Source: Corythucha ciliata (taxonomy: Eukaryota; Arthropoda; Insecta; Hemiptera; Tingidae). From it: a DNA stretch of 64,000 nt. Below are positions 46,901-58,499 of the stretch, one piece after another (position 1 is the stretch's first letter; each line of letters starts with the position of its first letter). The notes beneath the pieces were generated by a model, which did not search any database, was not told the origin of the DNA, and worked only from the letters and a program-made list of their open reading frames with translations. The position numbers and the translations under genes were made by a program. Location of the stretch: assembly GCA_038030265.1 (NCBI GenBank), contig CM075942.1:52542751-52606750 (forward strand), written 5' to 3'.

Positions 46901-48325
46901 CAGGGTGGATCCGTATAAGTGTGACAAAAATTTTTGGGTAAAAATACGTTAAAAGTGGAGTAAAATGGTACCTTCGGAAGTGTCCTACGTCGATCCGTTC
47001 CGGAGTTATGATTTTTTTTTGTGTTTAAAAACCAATGCTTGCTTCAAAAAATCCGCAATTTCTCGGCTTATATCGCACCAAATCCAAAAAGTGACGCCAT
47101 TTTCAGAAACTACGGAACATTTCCTTTAGTTTAGAGACCATTTCATTGATTGAAATAATCGTCAACACCCAGAAATCTGGCATTTTTCCCTTAAATTTAC
47201 GTGTCCTCTAAAATTTGTCCGTTTTACGAAAAGTCGCTGTACCCAAACAGCTTTCTCAACAGATTTTCGGTGTATCACGAAAACTTCCCCGTCTTTTAAG
47301 CTTCCTTTTGGCGTGTTCACATTTCATGTTACCACTGACGTTTCTCACAAAAACGTCACGAGAATGCACAAAAACCGTGTTTTTACGAAACATGGGCCAT
47401 TGTCTACGGTATTCGTGAAGGGTGCAGGGAGATCGGCAGTAAGTGAGAACAGGATATCTTACCATGGAGAAGATATCGCAGGCAAGAGACATTCAATTTG
47501 ACCCCCCCCCCCATCCATTTCTGCCGATCTCTGAGCACCCTTCACGAATATTGTTGGCACCTGACACATAGGCAATTGCCTGAATTTTTCTGTCAAAATA
47601 CTGTTTTAGAAAGGGAGGACAGAATATTTTAGGAAGGAGAAGATATCGTAGGCAAACGGCATTCAATTATACCCCCCCCCCCCAACCATGAATGGCGACA
47701 ACTTGATGAATCACTGATGGGGGAAGGGGTCAAATCGAATGCCTCTTGCCTTCTCCATGGTAAGATATCCTGTTCTCACTTACTGCCGATCTCCCTGCAC
47801 CCTTCACGAATACCGTAGACAATGGTCCGTGTTTCGTAAAAACACGGTTTTTGTTCATTCTTGTGACGTTTTTGTGAGAAACGTCAGTGGTAACATGAAA
47901 TGTGAACACGCCAAAAGGAAACTCAGAAGACAGGGAAGTTTTTTTGATACACCGAAAATCTGTTGAGAAAGCTGTTTGGGTACAGCGACTTTTCGTAAAA
48001 CGGACAAATTTTAGAGGACACGTAAATTTATGGAAAAAATGCCAGATTTCTGGGTGTTGACGATTATTTCAAGCAATAAAATGGCCTCTATCCTAAAGGA
48101 AATGTTCCGTAGTTTCTGAAAATGGCATCACTTTTTGGATTTGGTGTGATATAAGCTGAGAAATTGCGGATTTTTTGAAGCAAGCATTGGTTACTTTTTT
48201 AAACACAAAAAAAATCATAACTCCAGAACGGATCGACGTAGGACACTTCCGAAGTTACCATTTTACTCCACTTTTAACGTAGTTTTACCCAAAAATTTTT
48301 GTCACACTTATACGGATCCACCCTG
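46901..48325. mobile_element. 1.4-kb palindromic (foldback) DNA transposon
   Basis: Ends CAGGGTGGATCCGTATAAG and CTTATACGGATCCACCCTG. The arms run inward for about 600 bp (46901-47505 against 47720-48325) with few differences, around a loop of about 215 bp. The loop contains two C runs and a short direct repeat (ggagaagatatcg plus aggcaa) also seen in the left arm. The left flank is TA. Frames at 47256-47492 and 47739-47966 are the same sequence read from the two arms. No transposase. Confidence 0.9.
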
Positions 48326-48514
48326 TGTAATCACGAAGAGATATTGTCTTCCCACACGTCTTTTTTATTATTCCTAACCGGTTTTCGGTCTACAAGGAAA
48401 CTATCTTCGGGGAAAAAGGATTCTTGTCAAGAACCTCTAAAACATTTTTCGTGTAGAGCATGTCTACCACAGTCAAAAAACAAATCTGGTAACTTCTGGT
48501 AATCTGGAAAAATT

Positions 48515-48545
48515 CGTGTACACACGGAGACTTTTCTGTCCTGTC
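48515..48545. repeat. 30-bp inverted match to 51388-51418
   Basis: gtacacacggagacttttct here is the complement of agaaaagtctccgtgtgtac near 51396-51415. The match covers about 30 bp and does not extend, so it may be the end of a larger element or two copies of one small repeat. Confidence 0.5.
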
Positions 48546-48932
48546 TTCTATTGTAGCTGGTGTTTTAAGTAGTTAAAAACATTAAAAGTGAAGTTTTAGG
48601 TTTGTTTGGTTGAATGATAGTTCAAGAAATTGAATTATTTCTTTTTTATTATCCCCATAGGGATCGGACACGGCAACGTTGCCATAGAAATCCCGCCCCC
48701 GCCGGTCTATCAAAGCATATGTGGCATCCACGAATCTACCAATCATGTTCGAGAAAACTTGGATGCCAAACAAAAGGTGTCCGTCCCCTATTTTGAAGCC
48801 CATGGAGGGGCTTAGTATGAAATTATTCGCACATATTTGAAGCATTTTTATTACCTCCTCTCTTAAACCCTCTGCTGAAGTGAAACAAAAAACCAAAGTG
48901 CTTCGTTTGAACCAAGTTTAAACACTGAAATA

Positions 48933-49547
48933 CAGGGTGTACAAAAAGCGACTGGACAGAGAAAAACCAGTGAAGGGGCAACTGATTTCTGATCGAAATG
49001 ACTATTTGCACTTTTCCGAAATTCCGCTTTGTTTCCGAGATATCCGCCATTTTCTGATTTTTTCAGAAACAGCTTGTTGCACTCGCAGTAATCGATGGAA
49101 TGGCAAAACTGATGAGCCCATTGGAAAGAGCACACAATTTTCTATTTAAAGAGCCTATTTTTATCCAGATCAGACGACATTTACTACGTTGTGAATCAGC
49201 TTATTGGCGAAAAAACGTAACTTTCTGACCACATCACCATATCACCAATACTTCCGGAATTAAGTTTCCTCGCTAATAAGCTAATTCAAAACGTAGTAGA
49301 TGTTGTCTGATCTGGATAAAAATAGGCTCTTTAAATAGAAAATTTTGTGCTCTTTCCAATGGGCTCATCATTTTTGCCATTGCAACAATTATTGCGTGTG
49401 CAGCAAGCTGTTTCTGAAAAAATCAGAAAATGGCGGATATCTCGGGAACAAAGCGGAATTTCGGAAAAGTGCAAATAGTCATTTCGATCAGAAATCAGTT
49501 GCCCCTTCACTGGTTTTTCTCTGTCCAGTCGCTTTTTGTACACCCTG
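48933..49547. mobile_element. 615-bp palindromic DNA transposon with TA duplication
   Basis: Ends CAGGGTGTACAAAAAGCGAC and GTCGCTTTTTGTACACCCTG, flanked on both sides by TA. The arms of about 280 bp are near-perfect inverted copies with a loop of about 55 bp near 49216-49270. It shares the CAGGGTG terminal word with the element at 46901-48325. TA duplications fit the Tc1/mariner group (family knowledge). Open frames at 48863-49135 and 49345-49636 are the same arm sequence seen twice. Confidence 0.9.
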
Positions 49548-49869
49548 TATATTGCCATATGGGCAGACAAGTACTTGCGCAAGAAATGTCCGACTTTTTC
49601 CCAGATTTGTTTCAAGACCTTTTTTTCTGGCAGCATTCTACCTTCTAGAGGTTTGCGGAACTGAACAGATGATACCTCGACCCCCGTCCTATCATTCCTC
49701 GTCTTCTTTTCTCTTCTTAATTCTGCATTTATTAAATAACCTAATTAATTAAAATGTGGTCATTAATGTGCGTGGGGACATTAGATTTCTTAAAAGGGTC
49801 AAACAGTAAAAAAGTTCGTCGTGTGCCTCCCACACAGAATATTGGGCAAAAAATGAAGGCCCAGATTGG

Positions 49870-50270
49870 CAAGGACGACTCTTGAGTCTTGGCTACTATG
49901 CAGGGTACAGGGGCACCTTCCCTGCCCGGTTTCGATTCATGGCGCAAGCAAGCATCCCCAGCTCTGAAAGACCCACCTCCACGTTGTGCCTCTCGGGCGC
50001 GGGTGACTGGCCACCAGTTACGGCTAACGAGCCGAGCTGAGTGATGGGACCGACTCTGCTGGGGAGTCTGGGCCAAAGATTGGGTACAGGCCAGGTAAGG
50101 GCCGGCAACGGCCTAGGTACTGGCCACATCTTAAGGAGATCCGCAGCAGGGTACAGGGCTGTGTTTGCTGTCATGATGGGCAAATCCTGCGCCATCTGAT
50201 GGCCACAAGGTTAAGGGTTTGGACTTCCGGACCCTCAACTTGATCAGTCGTTGAAAGAGTCTTCATTGTT
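49870..50270 (+). mobile_element. GC-rich block, possibly a LINE 5' region
   Basis: This block is clearly richer in G+C than its surroundings. It ends with a frame reading Gly-Leu-Asp-Phe-Arg-Thr-Leu-Asn-Leu near 50220, like the start of the endonuclease domain of RTE/CR1-type elements. The rest has no long open frame. The call rests on composition and this short motif only. Confidence 0.3.
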
Positions 50271-52040
50271 CAGTAATTAAGTATATTGAACTTGACTCAA
50301 TAAACTCTACACGCAAAGAACCTATGATGTTGCAGTTCCGTCAAGTCGAATTTTATTATGTTATGCGGAATGAGCACGAGGAGTTCGAACTCGTGACTAG
50401 AAGACTGAATCTCTCCTTCATGACCTCCAAGATTCCTATGATAAATGGTACGAATACTGTGATTCAAAAAAATCTTCGACAATCTCAGTCTGAGGATCCA
50501 GTCGAGGATCCGCTGAGTAACGTGAGGAGCGAGGCTCCTTGGTTTCAATAGATTGTGAGTTCAACAATACCTATAGTTTCTTCAAACATTGTTTTAAACT
50601 CTCGATTTGAGTTTCTTTTGACGATTTATGAAAAATAATGCTTCCCGGGCTCTTTTTCCTGTTTGTCACATTCAATTCAAGGCTTTGGAATGTACGCTCG
50701 TTGTAGCGCGTTATTTTAGCGCCTCTCGAAAACGCTTCCATTGGACGACCGGCCTAAGGGAAATGTCTACAAATAAAGAACGCTTGCTGCGACGAAAGAT
50801 GACACTCTATACTCCTCCATGATCAGGATTTGTGCTCGATATTATTATAACTCCGATGTAAAAGTGCTTAAGAATCCCCTTCCCCCCCAGAAAGAAATCT
50901 CTAAATCCGTCCCTGTTACCGTATGTACCTACATTATTCCGACAGAAATTGTTTATTTTCAAGCCCGAAGAGTTACTCCCATTTTAACGTGAATATTAAC
51001 GTGAATCCGTTTTACAGGAGTGTAGGGTCCAATTCGGCAGGAGTGGTAAAATGGGTCTCACAGCGCGTGCGCCGCCTAATGGTGGTGCTGGGTGGAGGGT
51101 ATTGGGGTCTCAAAACTCAAGCTCAGCTGCCATTTGCCAGCCCAAAAACGTATTCACGCTAAACTCCGTTTTTTTTTATTATTATTATTTTTTTATGTCC
51201 TGTCCTTTGTTCACAGGGCTAATGTAGACGCGGTATTTCTAAGCTGTGTTTCCGCGTGGTAGGGAGAAAGGAGAGATTTTTCCAGAATTTCTCCGTTTTT
51301 TCTTGGTTTTTTCATAGAAACATAAATGGTTTTTATACTTTTTGACATCACGACAAACGAACATTCCTAAAAGTCTTAAAAATTTCGTGACAGGACAGAA
51401 AAGTCTCCGTGTGTACAGGGCTAATTAAAGTTTTGCACAACTCCAGCCATAAGTAAGGGTCTTACGAGGGGTCAAACCGAGGGGTCAGGTGCGGTTTGAG
51501 GGGGAGTCGGGATGGACGGCTTGGCCTAGTTAGGGAACCCAACGCTCATTAATTATAAAACATAATTATTAATATATTATTTATAACTTACATACGAAGA
51601 GGTCTATGCATATTTTTGTAAACAAAAATGTAATCACGCATGTCGGTGCCTCCAGAATCTGAAAGGCGGTATACGCGTTAGTGATCGGTAAACGGCTCGA
51701 CTGTGGAAATACACAAAAGGAAACAAAAGGACTTACGTGATTTCGCGAGATGAATAATTACTCCAGCCTCGGGGAATGGGCAAGACTCTCAAGACTGGTA
51801 CAGCCGAAAATAGACGAAACAAGAAACACCCACGTGGTAACAAGATCGGCAATCCCGTGGTGGGGAGAACAATGGGTCGGAGAGATTAAAGAAAGAAGAC
51901 GCTAAGATAGGTCACTTTTCCGCACTCCTATGGAGCCCGAGCAGAAGTCTTGTCGGACGGAGGAACAAACTGAGGAAGCTCAAGAAAGCTGGAGGGGAGC
52001 ACACGGTAAGCCACCAACCAAAACCACCTAGCCAAGTTGA
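50271..52040. other. non-coding stretch
   Basis: A 75-codon plus frame at 50324-50551 (VEFYYVMRNEHEEFELVTRR) is protein-like but unrecognised. An inverted pair tgtcctgtcc / ggacaggaca-type lies near 51198 and 51390. No gene supported. Confidence 0.4.
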
Positions 52041-52170
52041 AAAGGGACTCAAGGTCGATACAGACTATTCGGACGTGACGTGGGAACACCCTGTCCCACG
52101 TGTGGTACAAAATTCCAGAAAATGCTTTTGATTGTTTGTGTTCACATTTTGACGCGTGTCCGAGCAATGT
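52041..52170 (+). repeat. dispersed repeat, unoccupied copy of the 37.6/38.2-kb site
   Basis: caaggtcgatacagactattcg runs without interruption, shown here split: gtcgatacagac then tattcggacgtgacgtggg. It corresponds to the sequence interrupted at 37596/38234. Confidence 0.75.
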
Positions 52171-52184
52171 GAACGTAAACCCCG

Positions 52185-52380
52185 TGTTGGATTTTTTTAT
52201 CGCACATGGGACAGCGTTATAGAACTTTTTCCCGAATTTGGCCGAGAAATAGCAATAGAAATAGCATTTTTATGACGTTAAGTAAGGAATTAGCGTTTTT
52301 TCTACCTCAGTGTTTTTCCCCCAATTTTAACCGAGGAATCGACCAAAAAAGTGGACATTAACGTTTTTTTTTGTATAGTA
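52185..52380 (-). repeat. degenerate ~30-bp repeat patch, minus orientation
   Basis: Words cccgaatttggccgagaaat, aaggaattagcgttttttc and cccaattttaaccgagg show the reversed core. Confidence 0.6.
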
Positions 52381-52389
52381 CATTTTTAT

Positions 52390-55300
52390 TCTATTAGCAT
52401 GAGAACCAACAGAGATTGACCATTTGAACGCCTTATTTTCTCACTCAATTGGAGCTCCGGACTTGCCCGTGTACCCCGTGCCCTATAAGAACAGCTCCCA
52501 TGACGTTTGCGTCATTCGCGGAACGTCACATAACTCTCATTTTGTTCTCCTTCCTTCCTCATTATTTATCTTCATGCAGGGATCGCCCACCCCCTGCATC
52601 AAGAGGATTGGGCCTCTTCTCCCTGTGCTGGCTGTTGTAATGTCAGCCAAACGTTTCCCTCTGTAATTTAAATAAAATCATAAATATGTACGGCTTCAAC
52701 GAAAAGTATTTAAGAAGCCCTTGAATTGAGTACTCCTCCCCCCCAAACAACTACCTTTAAAACTTTTTGCATGAGAAATTTTCCCGGGAAAAGATACAGA
52801 GCAAAAAAGGGGTTTTGGAAAGCTCCGCTAATTTACGATGCTTTAAGTGTTTGACGAAGAGAGAGCTAAGTGGGTGTATAAGAAAGATGGGTGGTGGACT
52901 GGGGGAATGAGGAAAGTAACAAGGTTGTCAATGGTTTGTGGGTTTTTCGAAGCTCGAAGTGTATGGAATGGGCGGGGGTGTAGTGGTTCAAGGGACGTGG
53001 ATGATAGGGACGAAAAGGAAGAGAAAACTGTTCCAAGTGTTTGCGTTCGACAAGTGGCTTTTCTGCTTCGCTTCCTGTTAAAAACCACTCTTGGCAGGCG
53101 GTGGTCTTTGCCAAGAAAAAGTCAAAAATTAAAAAAAAAGTCTTTGTCTAAACAAATTATTAAATATAATTGACAAGGGAGTAATAATAACAATTTTTTG
53201 TAATTAAAAAAAAAAAGTTTTTAAGAGCAAGAGCTTTAATGCTTTTAACAGGTTGAGAATAATAAGGCCGACTCCTGTAATTATGCACTTCCTTTTCTCT
53301 TTTGCTCCTTTCCCCTGCCTACTTTACACCATCGGACCAACTTGTTCTTTCAAATTTACATCTTCTCGCTTTTTATCCGTTTCATTTTATTTTTTGTTAT
53401 TAGCTGCAAGGGTGAAACTCGTTAATTATTCCTTTTGAATACTAGCAGGGGAGGATCTTTTTTTCATGCTTTTCACCTCTCGCAAATAGTCAAAAACTAA
53501 AAATACGTTCAAGCCCTCCAATTCGTATTTCCTACATTTCCTCTCACACAACCCCATTTATTTGAAACAAGATTCCTCCTCGAGCTCCCCGATCTATGTC
53601 CTCCTCTATCATCATCAAGGCTTTGTTCTTTGAGGTGGATAAGGGGTGTAGAGAGGATTTTTTTAAGGGTAAGAACCCTGGAACGAAGCCAAAAACACGC
53701 TCATCCCTCCCCCTTCGCCACCACCACGAACAGTATACTTCAGAAACCTTAAAGAAAAGACTTCTCCTCCCCCCTCCAACCCTTCACGCACGCACCATCC
53801 ATTTCCTTCCTCGTTCTCTTTTTCTTTTGCCACACAGGATCAGAAAGCCGCCCCAACCTCCCTATCCCTTTTAACATTTCATCTTGAGCCTTTTAAACCC
53901 TCGACCTTCTCTCTCCCCTTTTTGGCTTTTTGGTAACTCCCCTGCCTCCTTGTCCATTGCTGTCTCTTTTTTTTTTTCGCTCCATCAACACTGCTTTGAG
54001 CAAAGAAGAGGGTTTAAGGGGTGAAAAACTGGGGAATTTCTCGAGAAGACGAGAAAAAAAAATGAAGTTTCGGAAAGAGTTCTCGAGAAATTATGCCGCG
54101 ATTTTCACGGAGTTGCATGAAATGAAAATGCGTTGTGGAAACCCCGCAAAAAATCGATTTTCAACCGGAATTTACGAACGATCCATAAAATATCGACTTA
54201 CGGGTGATGAGGCAAGGGTTTCTTCGCCTTACAGAAAAATAAAAAAAAAGAGAGTCGTTTAAAAGTAATTAAGGGCGAATCATTAAATGGCTAGAAAGGC
54301 ATGAAGGGTCGTAGGTCATTAAATAGTAACTTTTACTCCCCGCTTCCTTCAGTTATAAGGCCCGGAATGCTCGACTTTTTGAATTTAAGTATGGTGAAAA
54401 AATACTGCGGGGCGGTTGGAGCAGAGAGAGCATAGGGTTTGGAAAGTTAAACTGAAAATGACCATCGTTTTGAAGAGGAACACTTATTATGAACGGGGGG
54501 CCTGGAGGCTCATAGGAGTTTTAAGGCGGTTGGATGGGGGGGGGGGATCAAGAGTGATCGTTGAAGAGCGTATTTCTAGGGTAGAATGTTTTTGGAGGTG
54601 GCGGGGTCTAACGAAGGTCTATGCGGTGTCTCGAAGTTTAGGGGCACTTGCCGATTATTCAAATAAAGAGGTTGGATGAGTTGATATTGGGAAGTAAGAG
54701 AAACGATGAAGTTGAGAGGAAAGGGTTCCTCTTCATCATCATCATCGCGCTCAGAGCGATGGCGAACAGAGTGGTGGAACGGAAACAGATGGGCTTTAGC
54801 AGACTGTACTGTCAACTTATGAACTTGAAGAGAAGTTACTGATAGTACAGGGGAGGGGAGGGGAACTAGCTATCGCAACAACTAACTTTTTTCCTTTAAC
54901 TTTTCATAGCTCACCGAGCCGTTTGCAAATAAAAATTATAATTCCTGGCTCGCACTTTCGCAGCAATAACCAATATCAGTTTGCAAAGCTCAGGCAACTG
55001 GACTAATGAATTGGAATGCTCTCGGGTTTGAAAAAAAAGAGGAGAGGAGCAACGAAGGGTGGTGAAGGGTTCCTATGTGTTTCAATGCTTTGTGTGCGAG
55101 AGGGACTCGAATCGAGTGTTGCTGAACGTTAGAGGCGTGACGGGTGTCGGGTGGGGAGGGGGATTTATTAATTTTTACCCCTTCTCGAAAACTCTCTCTT
55201 CACAAGCCTCCATCCCCCCACCCCTACTAATCCACTATATACCCATTTTCCGAGAGCATCGACCGAGCAATTTCAAAAAGCTTTTTCACGGGTTTGAGGG

Positions 55301-57590
55301 TGAAAAGGCACCGGGTGAGAGGGAGAGAGTGTATGTGGTATGGACCACAGGGTGTGAGGTGTGAAAACCCTCAAAGCCCCCCCTCCCTATCAACACCATC
55401 ACACCATCTCACACCACCTGACACCAGAACCCTTTCCCTCTACCCTCATTGATACTGGAGAAGTGCGAGATTGCGATGAAATGAGAGGGTTTTACCGTTG
55501 GGACGAAAGGTTTCGTAATGGATTAAATGTTATTAGCGGAGGATTGGGAAGACTTCACGAAGGAGTGATGAGAGGGAAAAGCATGCGGCGTTTTCCAGAT
55601 AAAGCTCTCTTCGCAGATACATAAAGCCGTTTCCCTTCATACATATCGAAAAGTGATTACTCATTTGGCTTTTCCCCCTCTCTCACTTCCACGAACCCAG
55701 AAGTTACGATATCGAGCCATACATAGGCCGTTAAGAGACGGGACGGGCCCTAGAGATTAGAGGGTGGTGCGAAGAGATTGATAAGATGGGGGTGCGAAAT
55801 TCAAGGTGATAATTCTTTCTCAATTCATATAATACCGAAAGGGGGTGGTAAGTAGTGGGGGCAACCCCTTGTCAACTTATTTATATCTGCAGTAGCACCC
55901 CCAACCACCAAAACCCCCAGTCTATGCCATCCCAGTAATTTTTCCCACCTTAAAATGTCCCACCAATTGGCATCATTTATTCCTCTGTCAACGTTTCAGT
56001 CACGAATTCAATCATTTTGTTTGGCGGAAGGGTGTGAAAAGCCACTGTGCAGTATGTACAGCCCTCTGGGCATAGCCTTTGACCATACAAAGCCACACGT
56101 TTCCCGTATACCCCGACTGGATATTAATTGTCTCGAAACCGTCACGGCAAAACCATTGAAGTAAAGCGTAGTGGTACGTCAATAGACCATCTTTGACCCA
56201 CGGTCTTCCTTGGCCCGATAATGTCTCCTACGAGAGCTGAATTCATGGATTTCGCTTCTTTGAAATTAAGTCGGAGTGCCACTCAAAAAAAAACAACAAC
56301 ACAATTTCGCTGTTTAGAATCGTTTAAACAACAATTTGGCGCGTTTCACATCTTAAAAATTCAATTCATGTGGGATCCGATACGAAATCACACGAGTACG
56401 GAGTGAGAAGTACCGTACGAGTATTGTACGCTATTTTTCCTACACCAGTACACCAACGTTAATATGTATACAAAAAATATTAAATAACAAGGCTGCGAAC
56501 GACGCAACGTTTTCAATACAACATAGCTTCCAACTGGCGGCGACTAGCAAAAGTACGGAGAGTACGGAATTAGCGTGTGGAATAATTCTGCAAGCTGGGA
56601 AAAACGACGGAGCGAGCGTAATTGGTGTACGGAATGACATCAATTCCACACGCTCAGCTGCCTTTGAACGTGCGTAAGAGGCTGATTCCAGATGGGGTGT
56701 AGGAAAAGAGAATTGTTGAAGTAAACCCCAATTGAAGGGTACCCGAAATAGAAGTTCCACCTTGTCGCGACATGAGTGCTGGTGTGTTTGTGAAAGTTAT
56801 GAATAAGTGAACCTCAAAAAAAAGATACAGAAATTCGCAATTTCGTTGAAGTTGAGACACGAAGCTTGCATTTGCAATAACTCAGCTACCCTGATGACTC
56901 CACCACCACACACGAAAAAAACATAAACCCTGAAACTTTTCATTCTGCTTCTGGTTAAATTAAGATCCGAAACAATCAATTTCGAGTTTATTCAGCCAGG
57001 AAACTCTTAAAACGCTCAAATTTGAACCCAAACGTGCAATCACGCAGATATTCAGCTCTCAGTGTTGCAACATACACGGCTATTTGGGGCCAGCTTGCCC
57101 ATGCCGGGTTCATGCCAACTAAAGAAAAGGCTAAAAAATTGATATTGTTACTGAGATCGCTTAAACTACGAGGCTACGAGGGTTAGTAGGAAGTACATGC
57201 AAAAAGCTGTAGCCGTAGGAGCCTACATTGTCTGTCTTCCCAACGTTGAGGTGCGTTATAAACGAGCCGGTTTCGGCTGCTCGCCATCTTCAGCGTCCGG
57301 AAGTACAACTGAAACTGAAGTTTTATGGCCACTAAAAAAAAAAAAAAAAAAAAAAAAAAACCGAGCGAAATTTGCAATATGAAAATTGAGGGAAAAATGA
57401 AGACTGTAAACTCACCATTCTATAGCTAGAACATTCGAGCCCAATGTTCACAAGTTCACCGATATTGACCCATTGAAGAATTTTGTGCAGATGGGAAGCG
57501 CTACAAATTCGTGGGTTAACTCTTCGAGATACAGCAATTTCACGGGCTTAGCTCATTGAATACATGGCTAGACGGCTTTACAGAACCTTG
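52390..57590. other. low-complexity non-coding stretch
   Basis: Alternating purine- and pyrimidine-rich DNA with a G run near 54535 and an A run at 57332-57360. Several short frames on both strands overlap one another; none has a recognisable domain or splice context. Confidence 0.45.
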
Positions 57591-57594
57591 CGGG

Positions 57595-57785
57595 GGAGGG
57601 AGAGTGCGTAGCCTGAACATTCGTCTAACGTTATGAGAAAGATTAGAATTAATGTTACCGAAACGTTCTTATAACGTTATCAGAACATTTGGTAGGAGCG
57701 ACATTTTCACATTAATGTAACATTCGTTTGTTGTTGTGTTATAACGTTCGTCAAACATTCCGTGAACGTTCGTCTGCTAATAGGA
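57595..57785. repeat. cluster of AACGTT palindromic motifs
   Basis: taacgttatgag, aacgttcttataacgttatc, gtaacattcgtt, ataacgttcgtcaaac and gaacgttcgtctg lie within 190 bp. The words share a (t)aacgtt(c/a) core and occur in both orientations. They may be subterminal sites of a small transposon whose ends I could not define. Confidence 0.45.
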
Positions 57786-58343
57786 GAGCCAAGGCCTGAG
57801 GGAGAACGCACAAAATGGAATATATCTATTATTATACGATAAACATTACGATTGTACAACCATGTATAAAACCCACGCTTTCCCTATGAATAGGTAAATA
57901 TAATGCGCACCAGTAAAATTATTAGTTCGAATCGTAAACGTCCAAGTTTCAAAATCATATCGACCCCCTCATCCCATCACGACCACACACAACTCGCTAT
58001 ACACATTTCACCCTTTTGAAATTCAATATCCACCGACGATTGCGAGCCTCCCTTCACCCGCCTTCAACCGCTACCTTTGACCCCATTCGCTTTGACTTCA
58101 AATTAAAATGAAAGCCGCACATGGTTCCCTTCTGAGCCCTTATCTCCTATCCCTATGAACTTGGAAACATATTGAATCGCGTGGTTGACAATTTAAGGTC
58201 CTAATTAATTCCATTTTGTCCCGAGTTTGAGGTTTCAATACTTTGACTATTCCACCCTCCTCCCACCCACCTTCCCACACTCATCCACAAGCATAAGCGT
58301 TCACTGTTGGAGGGCATAAGAAACTCAGCGGAAAGGTGCTTAC

Positions 58344-58496
58344 TCAGTCTTGAAAGTTTGAAAGCGTCCGCAGTGTTGATGACGTCGACATACGCCTGTA
58401 GTTCAAAACGTCGATTTGTTAAATTTTGATTGTGCATGAGCATGGCGAATTTAAAGGCGGATTGGACTTCGTCTGTGCCTTGCTCGAATATGGCTC
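58344..58496 (-). CDS. GluRI: AMPA-type ionotropic glutamate receptor, first conserved exon of amino-terminal domain
   Basis: This internal exon of 153 nt is read from 58496 down to 58344. It follows a strong T-rich acceptor (gttttttttcag-type) and ends at donor CTGA|GTAAGC. It begins with the last two bases of a Gly codon and ends with the first base of an Ile codon. The encoded sequence includes AIFEQGTDEVQSAFKFAML, NRRFELQAYVDVINTADAFK and LSRL. These are hallmark pieces of the first lobe of the receptor's extracellular amino-terminal domain in arthropod GluRIA/IB-type subunits. The next exon is at 4632-4759. The upstream exon must supply a signal peptide and end in phase 1; it is not firmly identified here. 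There are no stops or frame breaks, so this looks like a working gene. Confidence 0.95.
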
Positions 58497-58499
58497 CTG

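Larger units (their letters stand above)
4760..58343 (-). other. GluRI: giant receptor intron (53.6 kb)
   Basis: The donor is A|GTAAGC at 58344/58343 and the acceptor TTATACAG|TT at 4760/4759. Both flanking exons are phase 1 here and rejoin the conserved Arg-Leu-Ile-Cys-Asn sequence exactly. All repeats, transposons and small gene models between these points are intronic to the receptor, unless an unrecognised alternative exon exists. Confidence 0.85.

Noticed and set aside
47256..49636. Duplicated short ORFs at 47256/47739 and 48863/49345
   Set aside because: They are the same sequences read from the two arms of the palindromic elements, not gene duplicates.
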